Assembly: GCF_000264905.1 (NCBI RefSeq)
Contig: NW_006763137.1
Span: 2,106,687-2,170,686 of the forward strand
Direction: 5' to 3'
Length of the DNA: 64,000 nucleotides
DNA from: Stereum hirsutum FP-91666 SS1
Lineage: Eukaryota; Basidiomycota; Agaricomycetes; Russulales; Stereaceae
Notes under the pieces: model-generated
The model's database searches: none
The model's input: the letters and a program-made list of their open reading frames with translations, nothing else
What the model was told of the DNA's origin: nothing
Shown here: piece by piece, positions 57,601-64,000 of the stretch
How positions within the stretch are numbered: position 1 is the stretch's first letter
Layout of the letters: every line of letters starts with the position of its first letter
Position numbers and translations under genes: made by a program

Positions 57601-59008
57601 AGACTTTGCATCACAGGGAAGAACTAGACCATATAATCCAGTTGATCCTGAATTCTGTCTAACACATCAGTCTCTATATACAGCTCTTTCTCGAAGTTCT
57701 ACCCTATCTGGAACTATATTATTACAGCCTATTGATCCTAAAATTGTTCAGGGTAAACTTAATCGTCCACTTAAACAGGAATTTAGGGAGCTTGAGATTC
57801 TTGATGATATCACTAAGCTTAGATACTTGGGTAAACTCCCTAGCAATATCAATGCAAATACTAGAGGTCAGCTGATAAAACAGTTTCTTGATTGGAAAGG
57901 CAACAATTATATACCTTCCAAAACACCAAGTTGTTTACATTGGAATGATAAAGATCCACTATATCCTACATCAATGCCAAATAGAACTACTCCATGGCAG
58001 TACCTAGATCGTTATCAATTAGATCATGATGTTGATAATACGTCAGACACCAATCATAATTTAGAAACTGATGATATGAATGCTGATATTCCTAGTGATC
58101 CTCCTCTAGATCACTTTGTCACTGCTAAAGGTACAGTCTCACTTGGTACTATAAGCAATGACAGGCCAAATGTAGCCAATAAGAAAAAGCGTAAAAGAAC
58201 TGTATCCACTACTAGACAAGGCCCAGATGTACATTCATGGAACGCTACAACCTGGAGCTGTGCATATGACAGTATCCTTACAATACTAAGACATATATAT
58301 GTCAATAATACAATGATGTGGCTAAGCCGCTGGGCCAACATGAATGAATATATTCATTATTTAACAGTATCATGGGAGGACCCCAAGGTAGATTTGAACG
58401 TAATCAAAGATGCATTACAAACAAGAATGCATGCATTTAATGCTACAGATTTTCCATGTGATAATACAAGGGGAACTGATATACATGCCTTGTGTAGAGA
58501 GTTATTCAAGGATGATTTAAATAAATACTATCAGATTATCAAGTGTTGTGTTTGCAACCTACAACTTCCTTCAAAACAGTATACAAATTATCATTGGGAT
58601 ATAACATCGACCAGGAAGAGCTCAGTTGCCATTGCTGTACGGTCATATCTTCATAATACCAATAAAAAGTGCCGGTGTAGGGAACCACTGGTATCTCATA
58701 TTGAGTTTGGATCATCTCCTCCTCCTGTAGTTGTGTTGGTAATGTCACAAACAATGCAAATATCTAAAACATTTTCTATAAGGCATGATGACATACCAAT
58801 TAGATATATCCTATCTGGTCTTGTGTATTATGGTGGCAATCATTTCACATGTAGAGTGTTTGATAGAGCAGGTAACTGTTGGTATTCAGATGGTGCAGAA
58901 TCAGGAGGAACACCTATAAAGGAGGGAAATATGGGTAATATATCTAACTTACATATAACACGTGGAAGAAACATATCATTAGCTATATATTCTATTGATG
59001 TGCTATAG
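51614..59008 (+). pseudogene. Helitron Rep/helicase with C-terminal cysteine-peptidase-like domain, one in-frame stop
   Basis: One frame of about 2,464 codons, interrupted only by TGA at 52766-52768, between RVHHN and CIVRVA. Order: N-terminal Cys-rich region (CAVCGLL, CNKICTECYNKL); Helitron-like N-terminal region (KGLSMAEKMMISRVHHN, GPEKPTEDDYKRTPLLVR); HUH Rep domain (PHWFITFSPTD; HLH in MLHLHALLW near residue 815); PIF1-type helicase (Walker A GMAGTGKS near residue 1580, Walker B IFLDEISMV, motif VI LYTALSRSS). Last comes a domain with WSCAYDS (Cys near residue 2215) and GGNHFTCRVFDR plus WYSDG (His near 2409), arranged like a ubiquitin-peptidase-type cysteine protease. Helitrons transpose by rolling-circle strand transfer. 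No introns are seen. The element ends (TC..., hairpin-CTRR) were not located. The TGA suggests recent inactivation by CGA-to-TGA. Confidence 0.9.
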
Positions 59009-59562
59009 GTATGCATGACTGATCACAATGATATAAGTTGTACAATGACCTGCACTCCGTGACTCCTGCTCCGATCTGGTGTGCCTTTTATTCTTGACTT
59101 GGGCAAATCTTCAGAACAATATTGAGGGGGCAAGGTCAAAGAGAACATCTCAAGTCCAAATTTGAGGACTAGAGATAAGAGGTATACATAAAAGATTGAA
59201 AGAAGACCAATGGTTGCTGTGTATATAATCAAACCCACCTAAGGTAGAAATCATTATAGACTGCAGAATGACTGTCAGGCATAGGTGACTCCTGACCAGG
59301 AAGCAGATATTGAATACAAGTGTTACCAAATTATGCTGACAGTGATTCTGTTCACCAATCTAGAGAGGGGCATGATTTTCTGTCTATCTCATCACTATCC
59401 ATACAGATGCCGCACTTGAGTAGTTAAGTAATCAATTGTCTAGACAGACACAATGATAAAGATACAGAGACACATATATTCACATCGTTATGATTATAAT
59501 CTGTACTTATTATGAGTAAAATAAATCATAAACACATCTTAAAAGATATAAAGTACAGGACC
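59009..59562. other. Helitron 3' flank, no gene
   Basis: AT-rich, non-coding. A TTGTCTAGACA palindrome near 59437 is the only clear structure. A hairpin plus CTAG terminus could not be assigned with confidence. Confidence 0.4.
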
Positions 59563-59617
59563 ATACCATGATAGTTAGACATGTAGAAGCACTCTTGCAA
59601 GACATTACTCAGGAGTA
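59563..59617 (+). repeat. 55-bp direct repeat, copy 1
   Basis: Identical to 60752-60806 except for one base (TTGCAAG against TTACAAG). It spans the start codon and first codons of the gene remnant. Confidence 0.93.
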
Positions 59618-60345
59618 CCCTGAGCGTGCAAATAAGTGATTTGACACTTTGAGAGCTGCAGTACAATCATCCCCAGACGAAGAAAGTATCATGAAAAAGT
59701 TTAGGATAACTTTCTTGGATCAGGTTGTTAAAACTCATGCAAGTCTTACCACTTGCCATAAGTCTGCCAATTGTGATGTCCTATACATCCTTAAGCTGTA
59801 TTTATGTGGTGTTTCTCTTCGTAGGCAGTCCTTTGCCAGCCGGCTTGCTGTTTAGTGCTCCAGGTATGTACAAGATAACTTTGATGATTTTTTGCATCAT
59901 GTTGCAATGCGTACCGGTCTGAATGTTTATGTTTACGGAAGAGTTGTCAATCAATACCATACCAGGAAGGGAGGATATCTCTCTTGCTGATCTGAATACT
60001 CAGAGTCCGGGTCACACACCACTTGTCAATGGACATCTTGCACTCCCACCATATGAAAATGACAACACACAGGGACATTGTACGTTAATTTTGCTGTATA
60101 TTCTCTTCAATTCCCAGGTTACCTCACCACAATCCCCACTTTGTTTGAAACAGTCTTTTCCCCTCAATCTAGCCCACCTCTCATCTTTGACATACCCCTC
60201 CCCCAGACAATAACTCACCCAGACTACTCTGAGCCCATACAGTCAAAACCAACCAAGATTGACAACGAACGATTGTGGACTCCACCGAGCAAGAAGTGTC
60301 TGGCACCACAACCACATCACCTTCATTACCTTTATATATGTTAAG
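59563..60345 (+). pseudogene. unrecognised gene remnant with introns
   Basis: From ATG 59568 the frame reads MIVRHVEALLQDITQEYPER, then TGA (about 59638), then FDTLRAAVQSSPDEESIMKK and VVKTHASLTTCHKSAN. Further exon-like parts follow (SLADLNTQSPGHTPLVNGHL near 59980; intron about 60078-60118; TTIPTLFETVFSPQSSPPLI; NERLWTPPSKKC). The AAG-TGA-TTT stop again could be CGA-to-TGA. Pieces recur at 60420-60490 and 60752-60806. I do not recognise the family. It may be a gene fragment picked up and duplicated by a transposon. Confidence 0.5.
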
Positions 60346-60414
60346 ACCCAAAACATGATGAACTATGCCTGAATAGGATGAAGCCAGAGGAAATTAGTCC
60401 CCATGACATCTCAG

Positions 60415-60526
60415 TCTAAGGTCGAAACCAAACTAAGATTGACAACAAACCATTGTGGACTCCACCGAGCAAGAAGTGTCAGCGACCAAGTCCCCGATCA
60501 CCTGGCGCCACAACCACATCTCCTTC
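60415..60526 (+). repeat. partial second copy of the gene remnant's 3' part
   Basis: AAGATTGACAAC followed by TTGTGGACTCCACCGAGCAAGAAGTGTC-type sequence repeats 60255-60300 with small changes; the following CACAACCACATCNCCTTCA is also shared. Some extra sequence is inserted between. Confidence 0.8.
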
Positions 60527-60660
60527 ACTGGCGTTAGGGGTCTGCAAGAACCTTGCATTGCCCGAGGCCTGCCAAACCTAGCAAAGAAAAGAACCAAAAG
60601 AAAAAGGTAGTTTAAACTGATTTACCTTCGTTCCTCAGGTATCGGAATCACCTTTATCTT
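60527..60660 (-). pseudogene. gene fragment with intact intron (copy 2 of 2)
   Basis: Inverted homologue of 19197-19326. The minus strand reads IPEERR, a GT-AG intron ending TTTGCTAG, then FGRPRAMQGSC; a small deletion relative to copy 1 shifts the second exon's frame. Only this exon-intron-exon block is shared. Confidence 0.55.
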
Positions 60661-60751
60661 GCCACTCTCTTTCTACATGGAATTGCAATTCGATTTTCAT
60701 GAAGCCCCGGGATTCATCACTGGATTGTGAAACTGGTCCGCTCTTCTGTCT

Positions 60752-60806
60752 ATACCATGATAGTTAGACATGTAGAAGCACTCTTACAAGACATTACTCA
60801 GGAGTA
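60752..60806 (+). repeat. 55-bp direct repeat, copy 2
   Basis: Near-identical to 59563-59617 but followed by unrelated sequence, so only the start of the gene remnant was duplicated. Confidence 0.93.
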
Positions 60807-62007
60807 TTATATCAGTAGAAAATAGTCTGATGCAAGAGCAAATTAATATTAAAGAGTTTATCCTTAAAAGTAGACATCCAATTTTGACTGGAATGATTGA
60901 AACTCCTTCACCCAACAATCCACTCTTATCAGTGGCTGCCTCATAGCATGATCATTGTTCATAATTAACCAGAACCGGCGGCTTCCCTCACATAGTGAAC
61001 ACATTGATCTCCTATAACTTGTCTTGGTAGGGTTTGAAATGCTTGAGAACTCTTTGATGATCTAGAATGATATATATAGAATGAGTACAATTTAAATCCC
61101 TTAACGAGGAATCGTTAGAGGGTGATTATGTGGACTTGTCCGATATTTATATAGTACCTAATTACACCGCCATCTTTTTACTTTGTAATAATACATACAT
61201 ATATTGTAAAAATCACTAAGGAGCTCATTCTCTTCTATGCCTTCCACATATATTATCCTTGCCATATGACATCTGCTCATGACAATGAAGGGATGGCTGG
61301 ACTGTAAAGTCTCAAAGCATGTTGAGCATCTGTACTGCTTTGAATACATCAGACACTCTACAGATGTAAGTCGATGCTTGTTAAAGTTACCAGGTCTTGA
61401 TAATCATGCCCGCAAGAATGGCACTTTGAGTTGGCCTACATCCCTTCATCATAACACGGTCAACCACACTACCAACACCAACAACAACACCAACACCAAC
61501 TTGAGCATGTTTCAGTCATAGATGTAAGCTATTTAGAAAGGTACCTGCTAGTAAGAAGGGTATCCTTTACAATGGTTCCTTTGGCCCAAGACTTATAAAT
61601 GCCAATACTGGGCTGGCTACTGGAGCGGCCGGGGGGTGTTTCTGGGTGGCCGGGTGGCCTAGAGTGAAGGGGTGGTCCTGATGGTAGAGTAGGAGGTCTT
61701 TACTTGAACTTTCAGCCCCTTGGTCCCTACTGGGCAATACATTTGCAACATATTAGTGGAGTCAATGTATGCAATACAGGACTGGTGATGACGGGTGGGA
61801 AGATGAGAGATAGTCAATAGTGACTCACAGGGGCTACTTATCATCTATTGAACTTCATCGTGATATGTTCCTAAGAAGAAGTCGTCATACAAGGATGACA
61901 TGTTTATTGTACCACCACCATATTTTCTTTGCGGCCCAACAACAACTACATCACAGCTTCTTACCATAAGACCTGCACTACACGTTCTTGGTTTTGCTCA
62001 CATGTGA
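60807..62007. other. no supported gene; GC-rich repeat copy inside
   Basis: AT-rich non-coding DNA. 61616-61690 (TACTGGGCTGGCTAC, then GGCCGGGGGGTGTTTCTG) is repeated with changes at 62169-62260. An AACACCAACA-type microsatellite lies at 61471-61500. Confidence 0.55.
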
Positions 62008-62042
62008 GGTTAGGTTAGGTTAGGTTAGGTGAGGTTAGGTTA
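62008..62042. repeat. (GGTTA)n microsatellite
   Basis: Seven pentamer units, one imperfect (GGTGA), in a 35-bp run. The period is five, so it is not the TTAGGG telomere repeat usual in fungi. Confidence 0.9.
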
Positions 62043-62168
62043 TCTCACAAGGAGTGAATGAGATCTATTCTGGTCTAATGTCAACTCAATGGTAAAGATC
62101 ATGCTTGTTTTTCTCAGCGCAAATTCACTCACAAATAGGTTGAGTGAGCAGTATCGAATCACTTGCAG

Positions 62169-62260
62169 TACTGGGCTAGTTACGGAGGCGGTCGGGGGGT
62201 GTTTCTGAGTAGCCCGGTGGCCCAGGGTGATGGGGTAGGGCGTACAGGGGTGGTCTTGGA
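62169..62260. repeat. GC-rich dispersed repeat, copy 2
   Basis: Homologous to 61616-61690, in the same orientation about 550 bp away (CGGGGGGTGTTTCTG, CCGGTGGCC, GGGGTGGTC). Confidence 0.75.
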
Positions 62261-62605
62261 GGTAGAATAGGGGGTAGGGAATAGGGTAAGGGTGCTGGGA
62301 AATGGGTAGGGCAGGTGGGTAGAGCATATATAGTGAAACAGGCTGGGTTATGTATGGATAAAATGAGGAATATGGGCAGGGGTGGATAGGAATGGAACAG
62401 TAGCCGATAAAAAACGGAAAAATGGTAGAATAATAGAGGAGATGGTAGTGTGGGACCTGGGTGTACTGGATATCTAGGGGGTAGATCAGTAGGGTAATCG
62501 GGTGATCTGGAGGTGTTTCAGTAACTTTGTGAGATTTGTGAATTAAGAAGAATGGATCACATTGCCAAGTGTCGCTTTGATGGAATTGACGTATAGAATG
62601 TAAAT

Positions 62606-62740
62606 TGTGGCCCAATTTTGACAACATGAAGTAGGTCGATTTTAAGGCTTCCATCTATATGATAATCATTGATAAATGTATAATATGGTCTAGATCAAAT
62701 TTGTAATGAATTGGTCCATTATTTACAAAGCTATAGCATA
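62606..62740 (+). repeat. LINE 3'-tail-like segment, copy 2
   Basis: Aligns with 15248-15383 over about 130 bp. No reverse-transcriptase sequence lies upstream here, as expected for a 5'-truncated LINE insertion. Confidence 0.6.
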
Positions 62741-63508
62741 AATAGTCAGCAAGATATTGCCCTATCAAGGTGGAAGCGAGTGGGCAGGCCAGAACTATTG
62801 CCTTGGTTTTTGCTGTGATGAGTAGTCCTATATGAATACTAGGTGATAGGGAGAAGTCTGGACACAAAAACAATTATTGTGACCTTGGTAGTGGTGCTGG
62901 GTCTAGAGGAGGAGGAGGATAACATCTACCCTGGGGGTATTACAATGGTTATAATGTTTGATGGTATGGATGTGATGATTACAAGTTTTTGGCACCATTC
63001 TTGTTGTGGTAATCCAGTTTAAATTTTTATAAATATTTTTCAAGCACCAAAACAGCCGCGGATGAATGGTGTAAAAATAAAAACCATGTTTTTGATGGGG
63101 GAGCAGGTGCACAGGCAGTATTGGGTGTGTATATAGTCCAGATCTCTCTCAAATGCAGTGTGATTGTGGTGTGGTGTAGTACAGGGCCAGGATACATCAT
63201 ACATAATGTTTTTGGGTGATCCAAGGGTGCTTGAATTTATGAGGTATTTGTGGACCAATACTCATTGGATATAAGCTCTACGTATCAAGAGGTAGATGTC
63301 CAAAACCGGATCTGAAGTGATCAACCAGTGTACACCTCTCAAAGTACTAACTACACTGTTATTGATGGTTGAGTAAAGACATCCCATTGTTTGGGATGAT
63401 AGAAATGTAGCCTACATACACAAGATCTTACGGCGCAAAGTACTATCATTGCTCAGGGTGATTGAAACAGCCAACTCAAAGTCAAAGTTAAATATAAAAA
63501 ATAAAAAA
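62741..63508. other. no supported gene
   Basis: AT-rich, non-coding, with no recognisable element ends or RNA genes. Confidence 0.45.
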
Positions 63509-63560
63509 CCAGGCATCGTGCCTGCCATGCTGCGTGCAGCAATGGCCTCTCCCCCCAAGT
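63509..63560 (-). repeat. 52-bp double-hairpin dispersed repeat, copy 3
   Basis: Same length as the copies at 8961 and 9259. The first hairpin is identical. The second reads GCCATGCTGC-GT-GCAGCAATGGC, with its inner pairs changed on both arms so that pairing is kept. It is preceded by an A-rich run, that is, followed by a T-run on the minus strand. Confidence 0.85.
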
Positions 63561-64000
63561 TGGAAGGGGGTAGGATGGGCCACATGCCATTTTGCTGCCC
63601 AGGGCCAACCCATGGTCCAAATTGAATCAAACTTTCTAGAAATGAAGTATATGGATAGGAATGAGATGTTAGATATGAATTGGAATGGTAGAGAGAGGGG
63701 GAGAGGTGAAGGAGAGGGAGGAGGTAGTCATGTTGGTTTTCAGGCACACAAGCTTACCTGAACATTCTAGCCAATTCTTAGGCTCTAAAGAGCTCAGAAA
63801 CTCGAAATATACTTGAATTAGGTGCTTGAGGATGATATTGAAGTGTTGAGAGAGAAAGAGAGAGGAGGGGAGAGAAGGAGAATTAAGGATGCTGGGCTGA
63901 AGACCACAGCTACACCTCAATAGCCAGTCTAGGACCTTGAGAGCTCCAATTCTCTAATTTCCTGGAGTACACAGTCACAAGCCCAAGGCGAGGTGCTATT
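63561..64000. other. no supported gene
   Basis: Purine-rich segments (63690-63720 and 63850-63880) open biased frames, but nothing coding is convincing. Confidence 0.45.

Noticed and set aside
59425..59450. TTGTCTAGACA palindrome as the Helitron 3' end
   Set aside because: It has a CTAG within the palindrome, but not a separate hairpin 10-12 nt upstream of a terminal CTRR, so the terminus cannot be claimed.
62040..62654. 204-codon open frame on the minus strand
   Set aside because: It is caused by GGGTAGGG-rich low-complexity DNA. The translation is a Pro/Tyr/His-rich run without motifs, and it overlaps dispersed repeats.

Overview
The window looks like a transposon-rich stretch of a filamentous basidiomycete genome, most likely an agaricomycete. 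Genes are cut by many short GT-AG introns (mostly about 45-65 nt, with CTRAY-like branch sites), there are no operons, and the mobile elements are of kinds common in mushroom genomes. The sequence cannot name the species. One run of Ns (49661-50575) marks a scaffold gap.

Positions 1-19.4 kb are almost entirely mobile-element DNA. They hold a Tc1/mariner transposase fragment; a structurally complete pogo/Fot1-type element with perfect 26-bp terminal inverted repeats and a TA target duplication, whose transposase has one TGA; a 298-bp tandem duplication carrying a small double-hairpin repeat; a solo-LTR-like copy beside a decayed hAT transposase; two related non-autonomous hAT-like elements with CAGGG termini, 8-bp target duplications and internal 171-bp tandem arrays; a LINE reverse-transcriptase remnant; and a broken Ulp1-type protease gene.

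Positions 20-31 kb carry two minus-strand genes of unknown function, a decayed duplicate of an ER Hsp70 (BiP/KAR2) gene, a decayed neighbour gene present in several rearranged partial copies, a dispersed 18-bp motif, and three long hairpins of 31-nt arms. Positions 31.2-49.6 kb are the most gene-like part: a large multi-intron gene with a 2-oxoglutarate/Fe(II) dioxygenase signature resembling TET/JBP enzymes, convergent with an unknown minus-strand gene; then three tandem F-box paralogues, the first split by a solo LTR with a 5-bp target duplication; then a low-complexity nuclear-type protein running into the gap.

From 50.6 kb to the end the DNA is visibly more AT-rich. It is dominated by a giant Helitron Rep/helicase (about 2,460 codons, interrupted by one TGA) with a C-terminal cysteine-peptidase-like domain, followed by broken gene fragments and repeats that recur elsewhere in the window.

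Three themes cross the window: recent transposon activity (clean TIR/TSD and solo-LTR structures), gene decay by nonsense and frameshift changes (two or three TGA stops consistent with CGA-to-TGA change), and a candidate DNA-modifying dioxygenase among the elements.
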